Part shown: positions 21,633 through 31,253 of the stretch, one piece after another
Layout of the letters: every line of letters starts with the position of its first letter
Numbering within the stretch: position 1 is the first letter of the stretch
Origin: Nitzschia sp. DOCU1
Taxonomy: Eukaryota > Bacillariophyta > Bacillariophyceae > Bacillariales > Bacillariaceae
Assembly (NCBI GenBank): GCA_951394045.1
Contig: OX595999.1
Coordinates: forward strand, 372,001 to 436,000
Direction of reading: 5' to 3'
DNA: 64,000 bases
Position numbers and translations under genes: made by a program
The notes under the pieces: model-generated
What the model saw: the letters and a program-made list of their open reading frames with translations, nothing else
Databases searched by the model: none
Told to the model about the DNA's origin: nothing

Positions 21633-21782
21633 CCAAAGGAGCGACCTCCATGTGCATTTCGTCTAGGTCTCGTCGCTTTGTTTGTATGGTACAAGCTGCT
21701 GCGTGAGGACGGATGAAAGCAGTCACCATTTCATTATTCTTTCTTCTTTGTTATCATTCTAGTAGGGTAGGGGATTTGAATT

Positions 21783-22964
21783 CTACTGGTGTGCGCAACC
21801 ACCGGGAGTATCTTTTTCGTTGCCTGGTGCCTCGACTACAGCAGTATCCACCGAATTAGGTTGAAGGATGTTAATTTTTTGGTTCAAAACGCGTCGTAGT
21901 GCTTGATGGGAACTCAGAAGTTCTTCATGGGACCTCTTTTGTTCGGCACGAAGAGCCACTATTTCTTGATGGGAACTCTTATGTTCGGCACGAAGGGCCA
22001 CTATTTCTTGTTTGGCTTGCCATAGCTCACGCTGCAGCTCATTGGCTTGACTCAGGAGCAGTGACATCAATAACCGCTCTCTGATCAGGCCTGCGCTAAG
22101 TTGTGGAAGAGTGGCGGTGGTCGCAGCAGCAGTGTCGGCCGTGTCGGCAGGGACAGTTGGATATGTTTCGCTCGCTTGGCTTGTGCCAGGTTGTTGATGA
22201 GTGGCGGCCGTGTCGACAGGGACAGTTGGATGCTGTTCACTCGCTGGTCTAGGAGCTAGGGTTTGGTATGCAGCTGCTGCCATTGCTTGTTTTTGACCTC
22301 CCGCCTTTCCTAGGTCTTGGGCTTCTTTGGTTCGAACCATCTTCATGAGTTGCCTTACTTCTTTGGAATTTGCAGGATTCCCGCGCATTGTCAAGTCATT
22401 CCAGGCAGCATTGCGAATGTCGTCTGGTAAAAAATACGAGAGTGCCACTTTGTGTTTTCTCAGGGTCGTTGCTCGCGCCTTTGTAGGATTGTCTGTGGGG
22501 AGCGGGTGTTCTTTTCCATAGGCCTTGAAGGCCAACCATGCCGCAACCTGTTTGGCCGTAATTTTGCACAATTCCGAGATTGGAAAGGGATGACAGGAAT
22601 AGTAAGTTTTCTTGTCCCGAAAAGACATGAAATCTGCCAATGCATCGTGATACAACAAAAGGGTAAGTTCCCCTGGCTCGTCGGTACGCCTCTCCAACGT
22701 TGTCCCCACGTGCTCTGGGGAAGGTTCTGGTAGCTTACGGTGCAGACGTCGACGCTTTCTTGCCGGCGGGGAGTTGTCTTGCTGTTGTGTTGGCCCTTGG
22801 CACACCGGGCAGAGGACAAACACAATGTTATCCGTCAATTTACCGCAAGACATATGAATGTTCTTTTGGCAGCCTGAACACTTGTGTGTGCTAGCTGCCA
22901 TGCCCCCATAAGGGCATTGGGGGTTTGCGCAAGGACTAGGTAGCTGATTGCTTTCACTACTCAT
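21783..22964 (-). CDS. Zinc-finger protein with recombinase-like core-binding segment and coiled coil
   Basis: About 393 residues from the ATG at 22964; an ATG at 23042 would add 26. The N-terminus has a RING/PHD-like Cys/His cluster: CANPQCPYGG, CSGCQKNIHMSC and CPVCQ. A basic segment ARKRRRLHRK follows. The middle (ITAKQVAAWLAFKAYGKEHP through WNDLTMRGNPANSKEV) looks like the helical core-binding domain seen in Crypton-like tyrosine-recombinase proteins that are common in diatoms, but no catalytic domain follows. The C-terminus has two Thr/Ala/Pro-rich near-repeats and a coiled coil with tandem QEIVALRAE units of about 14 residues. It may be a domesticated or truncated mobile-element protein. 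It is convergent with the ABC1 gene, 150 bp away. Confidence 0.6.
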   Translation of the reverse strand: MSSESNQLPSPCANPQCPYGGMAASTHKCSGCQKNIHMSCGKLTDNIVFVLCPVCQGPTQQQDNSPPARKRRRLHRKLPEPSPEHVGTTLERRTDEPGELTLLLYHDALADFMSFRDKKTYYSCHPFPISELCKITAKQVAAWLAFKAYGKEHPLPTDNPTKARATTLRKHKVALSYFLPDDIRNAAWNDLTMRGNPANSKEVRQLMKMVRTKEAQDLGKAGGQKQAMAAAAYQTLAPRPASEQHPTVPVDTAATHQQPGTSQASETYPTVPADTADTAAATTATLPQLSAGLIRERLLMSLLLSQANELQRELWQAKQEIVALRAEHKSSHQEIVALRAEQKRSHEELLSSHQALRRVLNQKINILQPNSVDTAVVEAPGNEKDTPGGCAHQ

Positions 22965-23862
22965 TGTTGTCGTCGCCCTAAAGATAGACCCTGAGACGAG
23001 GAATCTCAAATCTGGATGCGTTGAATTTTGTCGCGGCCTCATCTTTTGGTCATCGCGGCGCAGGATACCCGTTGACTCAATGGACTAAACATCGTTTCGG
23101 GTTCCCCGGCTACTATCTCCTATCGTAATATCTGAAGATCAATAAATCGATGCTGGTACGATACTACTTTATCCTACCATGCTGCTACACTATCATGTGT
23201 GGAGAGGATTATTGGTGTGCTTTCTCTACTGTCTATCGGCAGCTAGTAGAGAGGCCGATAGCAGAAGGGGTTCTCGTCGCTGACCCTGCTCTGAGTCACA
23301 CGACTGAACATATTTCATCCGGGAGCGGGACTCGACGAACTCCAAGCCTATGTTAGTAGAGTACAATACCTATCATCACTACCTTAACTTTACATCAATA
23401 CTAATGCGTAAAAGGATACCTTGGTATGTACGTCATAATACTTTGAAAGGTCGTACGTGCTTGCTTTTCCCAGGTGGAAGTACTTTTCTCATCACGCCGG
23501 AGGGAGGCGACGCGAGACGCACACGGCGAAAGCCAAACGCACCACCAGGCGTTCTTTCGTGTCGGGTTCTCAATGATGGCCTTCTCACACAAACTTCGAC
23601 ACCCACCATCATTCGTTGCCACTCACGAATCATTTTCATGTCATGAGACGATGTGCCCTCTTCTTCGAATGCTAAGGACTGACCCGGCGGGGGGAGAACG
23701 TGGAGCATCATGACATCAATCGCAGATGATGTTCTTCTTCCTTCAAATCGAACTAGGCGCCAGCATTTCACCCATCATGCCCCAAATCTGCATGCAACGC
23801 ATATAACTCGACCCCGGCATCATCTACCTACACACTACACAACAACGCAACATCTACGATAA
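22965..23862. other. Intergenic, nothing recognised
   Basis: About 0.9 kb between two divergent genes. Short frames only, none with a domain; both promoters should lie here. Confidence 0.4.
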
Positions 23863-25437
23863 ATGTTTGCAATCAACATCTTTCCCGGCATTGGTCATTT
23901 GGAACTTTTGACGTTACTATCCAGGGCACGACGAGAAGACACCTGGGATAGCCTTCGATTCGTTGGTCTGCACCCAGAAGACGTGCTCCGAATCAGGCCG
24001 ACATTGCTGCAGTTCCTAGTGGACCGGAATCGAACAAAGGAGCACCCATGGAATACATTACTGGTTCTTTGGTTAGTTCCTTCCATGGAAATGGAGAATC
24101 TTATCCTCGAGATTCTCAATTTGCATCTCTTTCACTCGGTCTACTTCAAATGCTGTCTCCGCGAGGACCCAGCATTGCCACTGCCGCCCCCTGCTGGTGG
24201 GCTTTCGGCATTATCAATACCGCGATCCATCCTCTCTCACATTATTACGGGCCACTCGGTCGAAAAATTGACCCTTTGCAATAGCACCCTTTCAATAGAA
24301 GACGCTCAACTCCTGTATGCCAAGGCGAGAGAAGAACGAGCCTACCAGCAATATCGACGACGACAACTGGCCCCGAGAATACCAGGAGAAGAAAAACAAC
24401 TTCACATGCTGGAATTCATTACTTGTACTTTTGAGCCAAATGCTTTCTACTACATTGGAGATGCACTAAAAGAGCTCGAAAGTCTAGACACTCTCAAAAT
24501 CTGGCATTCGCCCCTTGCCAACGCGGAACAAGTTCATTTGTTCACAAGTTTACGAGATCATCCTTCGTTGAGTCGGCTGGATTGGATGGAACGAGGAGGA
24601 GGAGGCGTTGTAACTACTACTACTGCCAACATGCCCATCGCCGCCTCAACAGTAGTCGCCGCAGAAGAAGAGAATGCCCTTTTTTCAGCAGGTCCATCAT
24701 CATCCTCGCTAAAGGAGGCCTTTGATCTCCTATTATCCTCATCCAACTGCCACCTTCGAGTACTGGGACTTTCTTTGGGATCGCTGGATAGGATTGCTGA
24801 TTTGCTGTCGCGATTGACCAGCAACGATACCGTCGAGTGGCTGGATCTTTCGTACAATGGCAATCATCATTCCACATCAACGACGACTACCAACAACAGC
24901 AATGCAATGATTGTCGAAGAACAAGTCTTTGGAAGTCTCTACAAGTTTCGAAACCTCCGCAATTTGGATCTGTTCTGCACGCGGTTGTCCGTAACTGCCT
25001 TTGATTCAATGATTTCCCATCCAGTTCCAACCATTGAACACATTAGCTGCTGGAGAGACGATCTTTGGGAAGGCAAACCCAGTGACCATTCGAACACTGT
25101 GTTGAGAATCCTTGAATCTCATCCTACCTTGATTGAATTTTATGGTGGTTTGCATTGGAGGACTGTAGCTGTCCAGTTTCAGTTTGATATTCGACGTGTC
25201 TATCGGCATGGTAGAATCGCTGCTGTTGGTGCCAACAACGACAAGACAATGCAACAACTTCAGCATCCCATTCTGGAAGAGGATTTGCCAATGGGTCTCT
25301 GGCCTTTGGTTCTCGAACGAGCCAATCGCCTAATGACCTCGGACTTCCGACGAAGCAGGACCCTCTACTGGCTACTGAATCAAGGCCCAGCCTTTTGCGC
25401 ATTGCCACTTGGCAATAGCCACCACGATCCAAAATAG
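23863..25437 (+). CDS. Leucine-rich-repeat-like protein
   Basis: A 524-residue single-exon protein from an ATG in the context GATAAATG. Irregular leucine-rich segments recur through the whole length, for example SVEKLTLCNSTLSIEDAQLL, LESLDTLKIWHSPLANAEQV, DTVEWLDLSYNGN and FRNLRNLDLFCTRLSVTAFD. The spacing is that of long RNI-type LRRs of about 26-30 residues. Low-complexity inserts (GGGG, AAEEEN, SSSS, TTTTNNS) interrupt the repeats, a common feature of diatom LRR proteins. No signal peptide, membrane segment or catalytic domain is visible. A protein-interaction role is likely, with the partner unknown. Confidence 0.7.
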   Translation: MFAINIFPGIGHLELLTLLSRARREDTWDSLRFVGLHPEDVLRIRPTLLQFLVDRNRTKEHPWNTLLVLWLVPSMEMENLILEILNLHLFHSVYFKCCLREDPALPLPPPAGGLSALSIPRSILSHIITGHSVEKLTLCNSTLSIEDAQLLYAKAREERAYQQYRRRQLAPRIPGEEKQLHMLEFITCTFEPNAFYYIGDALKELESLDTLKIWHSPLANAEQVHLFTSLRDHPSLSRLDWMERGGGGVVTTTTANMPIAASTVVAAEEENALFSAGPSSSSLKEAFDLLLSSSNCHLRVLGLSLGSLDRIADLLSRLTSNDTVEWLDLSYNGNHHSTSTTTTNNSNAMIVEEQVFGSLYKFRNLRNLDLFCTRLSVTAFDSMISHPVPTIEHISCWRDDLWEGKPSDHSNTVLRILESHPTLIEFYGGLHWRTVAVQFQFDIRRVYRHGRIAAVGANNDKTMQQLQHPILEEDLPMGLWPLVLERANRLMTSDFRRSRTLYWLLNQGPAFCALPLGNSHHDPK

Positions 25438-26317
25438 CAGTGCTGGACGGAACGAAGTCGCGGCGCCGCGCATCATCATCGGGAAGAACCACGTGGCGAA
25501 GATCTAGCTAGTAGTAACTTGCTGATTGTTTGCCTGACAGCTTCTTCTTGAGAATTGAAGTGTCTTGCCGTCAATTCAGCCACCACACTAAATCATCATA
25601 ATAACTTCCTTTTACAGAACACTGTTTTGAATGTTAGTTGGCTAGTAGTAGTACCCGAGGAGACCTGCCCTTCTGTTTTATTGCTTGTTGCAGAAGCTAC
25701 AGTACTTGAGGGATCGAAAATGTACGGGCGCAAATAAACAGGGGGCACCCCTCCACACACGGGGAAACTGCACCATTTGCAAGCGGGGAAACTCTCAGAA
25801 AAGCAGGGATAGATAGTGGTGGTGGAGAAGGTAACACGCCACGAATTCATAGGGGGCAATTTTTGTATCTCTGACTTGTTAGCTCGGTGCCATTCCACTT
25901 CCCAGTTGCTCTCTTAGATTTATTGTGCTGATTTCGCCAGGTATTCTGACCTGGACTTATGTGAGTCTTGCTTCGCCAAGGATCTGCAGAAGAACCAAGG
26001 TAGTAACAGCTAAGCCACGTTGCGAAAAAGAAGGCCATTTAAGCCCATTGACACTTTGGGGTGTTTTTATTATCCGCCGTTGTTAATTATTACAATTTAT
26101 TCCCCAGGAACAGAATTGCCCCTTTGACAAAAGTGGTGAGAATACATTAGAACAATATTCTCCATTCATTCTCCGGGTAACTTTTCATCGTAGCTTTCGC
26201 TTCCATCACGCCACTATTTACCAAAAAACCAAACAAGCCACCAGCGCTCAAAAATCATTGCAAACCTCCATTTCGTGCTTCAACCTTTTGTATTTAGTTC
26301 TACCTGTAGGTGGCACC
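25438..26317. other. Intergenic, nothing recognised
   Basis: AT-rich spacer of about 0.9 kb between two same-strand genes. No domain-bearing frame and no clear repeat were found. Confidence 0.4.
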
Positions 26318-27406
26318 ATGAACCGCAGTGTTTCATTTGACCGGGTAGAGATTATCGAAGAGAAAAGCAAGAGCATAGGAAAAGTCCATTCCAGCCAATC
26401 ATCCGGAGATCTACGAGACGCGAAAGTTCATCGACACTTCGTGAAGATCGACTTTTACGAGACCTGCCGTGATATCAAAGAGATCCGAACAAAGCTCGAT
26501 ATTAATCACAAAGCGCGCTTTTCTCAAGAATACCATACAAAGCATCATGTCATCACAAACAAAATTAACGACAGCAGAAGATCGGCGTCGACTGCAATGG
26601 AAGAACAAGAAGACGGTGATCATGATGATGATGACGACGATGAGGAAGAAGAGTTGCCATTGAAGCAGTGCAGTGGGCCGAAAAAGAAACTGAACGGCAC
26701 AATGAAGAGTCGGGGGCTTCGACGCAAATCCTTCTCGCCCATGTGTATTCCCCCCACAAGTTCAAGATGGCAACAAAATCAATCCTGGCCCGCTTCGTCG
26801 GCGTCGACCCCTTTAACCAGTTCAAGATGGCAACCAAATCAATCCTGGCCCGCTTCGTCGTCGTCCAGCCGCTCGCTCGATGATACTCCTTTCGATATGA
26901 AGAACAATCCATTCACCTCACCCTCTTTGGACACAACAAATCATGTTCCGACGATCAAACAGCAGCGGCCACGTGATACAGCACCACGGGAGTACTGCCG
27001 CTCGACGTCGCCTCAAGTAAGGCGACGACCAAGCCCCACAATCAACAACCTTCTGGCAGAAATCGAATGTACTCGCCGCTTGTCGCCTCTCTGTCTGGAT
27101 ACAACGAACCACGCGCCAACTTCTTGGCCGAAACAGGATGCCGCATTCTTCGTCCGTGACGGGGGCGACATGAGCGAAGCTCACCGGCATCGGCGGCGGG
27201 GTGAAGATCATCATGATCACCACGTGGAGGACACCACAATCTGCAGCAGCTTCCCCGGTGAACTATCACAAGAGTGTGGTGCTTCGCCTTCTGCGGAGCG
27301 CGCGGCAGGTGGCCCTGTGCAGTACCAGAGCCGCTATCACTGCAAGGATGTCTCTCCAGAGCTGTTCAACGTCGGAGCATCTCTGACAACTCCCCCGCCA
27401 CCATGA
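26318..27406 (+). CDS. Unrecognised disordered protein, MNR-FDR-EIIEE family, paralogue 1
   Basis: About 362 residues from the ATG at 26318 (CACCATGAACC). I do not recognise the family. The N-terminus reads MNRSVSFDRVEIIEE and, 40 residues later, VKIDFYETCRDIKEIR. The same two blocks in the same order open the minus-strand gene at 30356-31253, so this is a real paralogous pair. The rest is predicted disordered: an acidic tract (DHDDDDDDEEEE), a basic patch, and a tandem repeat of the type TSSRWQ.NQSWPASS in two copies. His, Arg and Pro dominate the C-terminus. No membrane segment or catalytic motif is visible. Confidence 0.6.
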   Translation: MNRSVSFDRVEIIEEKSKSIGKVHSSQSSGDLRDAKVHRHFVKIDFYETCRDIKEIRTKLDINHKARFSQEYHTKHHVITNKINDSRRSASTAMEEQEDGDHDDDDDDEEEELPLKQCSGPKKKLNGTMKSRGLRRKSFSPMCIPPTSSRWQQNQSWPASSASTPLTSSRWQPNQSWPASSSSSRSLDDTPFDMKNNPFTSPSLDTTNHVPTIKQQRPRDTAPREYCRSTSPQVRRRPSPTINNLLAEIECTRRLSPLCLDTTNHAPTSWPKQDAAFFVRDGGDMSEAHRHRRRGEDHHDHHVEDTTICSSFPGELSQECGASPSAERAAGGPVQYQSRYHCKDVSPELFNVGASLTTPPPP

Positions 27407-27834
27407 GGAGGATTAGAATACTTCTGGTACTAGTAGGACGATGAAGAAAAACTCGGCACACCAGTGTCCCTTCTTGTGCTCTGCAACCAGAATGAAAAAT
27501 AAGCAAACGTCTGTTAATAGGGGTCTTCGTGCTGCGGGGGGGGGGGGGGGGTTATGGTTGCGCTGATCATGATATTCGCGCTGCCGAGCACGACGAATAT
27601 CAGCTGCTGCAGCGAAGAAACCAGGGGAGAATGCGGCCGCCACGCCGTTCACGCCGCAAGAGTTGTCGATGGCAAATCTAGGCAGCGTGGGAGGTAATAT
27701 GAAGACAACGACTCCTGGAATGGGTGATAAAATCGATAGACTCTGATAATGCACCATATAATCATCCCATCACGACATCCTTGTGGCTTCTAGTCCTCCG
27801 TCTTCATAGTAGCCTTCTAAACTGTCCCAAAGCT
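27407..27834. other. Intergenic with a 16-G homopolymer
   Basis: The spacer holds an uninterrupted run of 16 G at 27536-27551. Such a run is hard to sequence and its exact length should not be trusted. The flanking genes converge here. Confidence 0.6.
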
Positions 27835-29829
27835 CTAGCCGCCAACTTTGGGGATATCCGTCTTTTCGGCATCAAGCGTAAACATGTCCCCGACTCCAAT
27901 GTTAACACAATAGCTTCGCACCGACGGTGTTCTAGCCACGATGCAATCCACATCGTCATAGGGCACTTTCCCCCACATGTCCCGTAGTTTGTTGATTGAT
28001 TCTTGACGCCACAGCATCGCAAAGGCACCTCCACAAAACCAGCACTTGCTGCCTTTTACAGTTGCGTTACAGTCGCTTTTGATGCGCATGGTGCTCGTAT
28101 TGGCCACAAAGGGACTATACCATTGCAAATCCACCTGGTCGACTTGCAAGCAATCGAATCGAAATCGAATCAGATCCCAATCGCTCGGCACCAACGCCAA
28201 ACTGGCCTCCACGCGCCGCAATCCAGAATCAGTGATCACAAAATCGTCTTCCAAGATCAACGATACGCCAGTCATATTTTCGTTTTCCATGATTCCCACA
28301 AGCGTTCTTGCGATCCCAGCCAGTCCACGGCATCGTTGGGGGTTATTCTTGGTAGGGACACAGTGGTCGCGGGGAGGATCGCCAATGGTGGCATTGATAC
28401 GTTTGAAGGATGCTTTCAAGAGCGGATCGTTGGTCAACCAAAAGTCCATGGACTTTTTTCGCATGTGATTCTTTTCCAAGTTGCTATAGTAGATATGATC
28501 AATCCGCGGTGTTGGACGCTTTGGTGATCCATCGTATCTCGTAATGTCGGTGACTGCGGCCACTTCTTGTTGTATCCGCTCGAGTGAGATCTTGGGTTCC
28601 ATGGGAACATCAATCATCCGGAGGGGCGTTTGTAACAAGTTGCTGCTGGCACTGCTAACGTTGGCGGACACTTCTTCGGTTTCTTCAAAGCTGCAAAGGC
28701 ATTTACTGATAGAATAGGAGTAAAAGTCACGCGCCATTCGATGTTCCACAGCAATGTAGTTGGAGTAGCGTTCGGGAGAAAACAGTTGATTGCCCAACTT
28801 GCGTAGTGCTGAATTCTTCCAAATGAGAACTCCAGCGGTCTGTCGGTGTGGGACCCAAGAACTATTCGTTTCAATATCCTCGGCTGAAAGAATAACATCG
28901 GTATCTTCGACGGCGAGGGATGACCGAACGCAGCATGCGAGTCGAATCATTTCCCAAGAGTCAGAGGAGATGAGACCCCCTGCCATGGCATGGGAAATAA
29001 TCGATTGTAATTGTTCTAGACTTTGGATATGGATATCATCCTCGTGAATGACCATGATAGTTCCAGAGATATTGAAATAAGCGGCACCAGGAGTCTCATC
29101 AATGGGTCGATCTCCAAAAGGAATTTCGGCAGGGAATGCAGTACCCGTAGTAGTATTGGGAACTCTCCATTTGCTCTTTGGGTTCCTCGCCTCGTACTCT
29201 TCTTTTTTCTTCTTCTGCTCTAACGACAAACGGTCGGTTTGTCGGAGGCCACCCTGGGTTAAGAGGTATTGGTAGGTAAATGCGACTCGTCGATCATTGA
29301 GGCATCGAGCCCCCCTGCAAGTTTCCACGTTGGGTCCCGAAATGGCTTCGATCCGCACAAAGGGAATGGTTGGTTGAGTAGAGAGCCACCCTTTCATGAA
29401 TTGATTGCTATCCGGTCGGACAAAGGAATTGAAATAGTAAATGTGATTGATTTGGAACAATGCATTGCTGGTCATGTTGAGGATAGGTGGGACATTCAAT
29501 GGCAGAATTCGTTTTGGACTGACTTGTGTCACATTTTTCTCGTTGATTTTCAGGAGTTTCTTCTCAGGGGCCGTCGCCTGTTGTTCTTCCAGCATCCACC
29601 ACGCCGTTTGGCTAGGCAGGAATCCTAAAAGGGACATGGATTCTTCGTCACTGGAAAAATTACTGCTCCAGCGAAGAACCGACGGAGCCGTCAAAATTTG
29701 ATGTGATCCGATCCAAGACAAGGCAATCTGCCAAATCACCAAGGCGACGAAGGATCCCAACGCACCGACCTTGAAAGCGGCATGCCTTTTCCACTGCCGC
29801 CGACGCTGCCGCTGACCCCAGCCCACCAT
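27835..29829 (-). CDS. Type II membrane protein with two tandem GT25-like glycosyltransferase domains
   Basis: A 664-residue single exon. A basic N-terminus (GQRQRRRQWKR) precedes a membrane helix at about residues 21-40, the pattern of a Golgi type II enzyme. Two homologous halves follow. Half 1: INHIYYFNSF at 127, IHEDD at 261-265, SWEMIR at 291 and a later LIWKNSALRKLGNQ. Half 2: IDHIYYSNLE at 443, LEDD at 526-529, DWDLIRFR at 550 and LWRQESINKLRDMW. The (L/H)EDD motif is the nucleotide-sugar and metal-binding acid cluster expected in this fold; assignment to GT25 (LPS/collagen-type glycosyltransferases) is from motif order. Half 1 with HEDD may be less active. Several NxS/T sites fit lumenal exposure. 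Acceptor unknown. Confidence 0.7.
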   Translation of the reverse strand: MVGWGQRQRRRQWKRHAAFKVGALGSFVALVIWQIALSWIGSHQILTAPSVLRWSSNFSSDEESMSLLGFLPSQTAWWMLEEQQATAPEKKLLKINEKNVTQVSPKRILPLNVPPILNMTSNALFQINHIYYFNSFVRPDSNQFMKGWLSTQPTIPFVRIEAISGPNVETCRGARCLNDRRVAFTYQYLLTQGGLRQTDRLSLEQKKKKEEYEARNPKSKWRVPNTTTGTAFPAEIPFGDRPIDETPGAAYFNISGTIMVIHEDDIHIQSLEQLQSIISHAMAGGLISSDSWEMIRLACCVRSSLAVEDTDVILSAEDIETNSSWVPHRQTAGVLIWKNSALRKLGNQLFSPERYSNYIAVEHRMARDFYSYSISKCLCSFEETEEVSANVSSASSNLLQTPLRMIDVPMEPKISLERIQQEVAAVTDITRYDGSPKRPTPRIDHIYYSNLEKNHMRKKSMDFWLTNDPLLKASFKRINATIGDPPRDHCVPTKNNPQRCRGLAGIARTLVGIMENENMTGVSLILEDDFVITDSGLRRVEASLALVPSDWDLIRFRFDCLQVDQVDLQWYSPFVANTSTMRIKSDCNATVKGSKCWFCGGAFAMLWRQESINKLRDMWGKVPYDDVDCIVARTPSVRSYCVNIGVGDMFTLDAEKTDIPKVGG

Positions 29830-30355
29830 TAAGTCGCCTAGCTAGTCGTTGCAGCTAATGCATGCAACCTATATTATGGTTAGCAGCTGATGCGTGATAA
29901 CATTTGTCATTTTCGTTCGCCCTGAAATGTTTTGTGCATGTAGAGTCCTTGTGAAAATGATCTCCTGCTGGTGCAGAACGTTGCCGCCATGGTCGTTCGT
30001 ACCAAAGTTATTATTGCTCCCGACAAGATGCTTTGTCTGCACGTGATACGTCCACGCAATAAGCAATGATGTCTGAGCGACATGATTCGGGCTCACTTGG
30101 AATGCGAAACAACGTAGTGTAGTAGGATGGATGTGACGGGACGCCCACCGCGCCTATCTACTCATTGTTACTCGAGTACCTGGTACCCTTGTAGCTACAG
30201 CTCGGCAGACCCTACTACCTGGTAACTGATACGAGACTTGTCTTAGTTTTGCTACGCACTCGTTGAAGTTGGCCGACATCGTAATTACAGAAAGTACTAC
30301 AGTACTGTTAGTAGAGTCTTCACCAAGAACTCGCTCTTGACAGACGACAAAGAGG
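29830..30355. other. Intergenic, nothing recognised
   Basis: About 0.5 kb between two minus-strand genes. No domain-bearing frame or repeat noticed. Confidence 0.4.
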
Positions 30356-31253
30356 TCAACAGACACTGAAAAGTTGAGGTGGAATGCCAAAAGCTTCGTC
30401 TTCGTCTTCTTCTTCGATGTCATGAGAACTTTGTCGACGTGGCATGGTAGGCGGAGGGCAAAATTTACTCGGCGACAACGTTTCGTTGTCCTCGTCATTG
30501 TCGCTAAGATCAAGCGATTCAAAATCTATTTCACGAGAAGAACTTGTTGTTGAACTTCGTCGACGTGGCATGGTCGGCGGAGGGCAAAATTTACTCGGCG
30601 TCAATGGAGAGGACATTGGTGGCGGTGGCACCGATTCGTTTCGTTGGTATAGTTCTTGTTGTCGTATTTTGCTTTGTTCTAAGCCCTTTCTCTCGGCCAC
30701 CTTAGGTGGCGACAATGTATGGCTACTCAGCCGTCTCCTTCGCGATTGTTTGTTGCTGGTAGTAGAAAAGTTTTTATCGAGCGGAGTGTGCTGGTCTCCC
30801 CTCCTTGATTCCTTTGTTGAAGGGCGAAGATGTGGAGGAATCTCGAACGGGGGACAACGATCTTGACTGTCGATGTCCACGATGCGATTTCTTGGGAGAT
30901 TTCTTCTTTGGGCTGGGGGAAGCAGACGACGACAAGAACAAAGTAGAGGTAGGCGACCCCGAAGAATTTTCAGAGTCAAAACTTGAAATATGCGTGTTGC
31001 TCTTTCTCTCGCTTGGTGCAGATGGGCTTTTAGGACTTTCGCGGATTTCCTGCACTCCTCGACAGATCTCGTAGTAGTCGACGCTGACGATTGTGCGTAG
31101 TACAATAAGCCCTTGTCCGGATTGGGACGCAAAAGAAATAACTGCTGCTTTTTCTTCTTCTTCTTGCGTCCCACCACCACTGCTTACCGACGCCTCCACC
31201 GGTAGGATTTGCTCCTCGATGATCTCGATTCTATCAAACTTGACTCTATTCAT
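30356..31253 (-). CDS. Unrecognised disordered protein, MNR-FDR-EIIEE family, paralogue 2, with a probable one-base frameshift
   Basis: The start at 31253 (MNRVKFDRIEIIEE) and the later block VDYYEICRGVQEIRE match paralogue 1 at 26318. This frame runs to a stop near 30774. A second minus-strand frame, shifted by one base and open from above 31100 to 30356, continues with coding-like content: ARSRR-rich then a duplicated PSKFCPPPTMPRR unit separated by an acidic ESLDLSDNDEDNE segment. I find no convincing GT-AG intron between the two, so a one-base indel at about 30795-30830 (possibly the C4 run at 30798-30801) is the simplest link. Alternatively the true protein is the short 159-residue form. 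Function unknown; disordered, Ser/Pro-rich. Confidence 0.5.
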
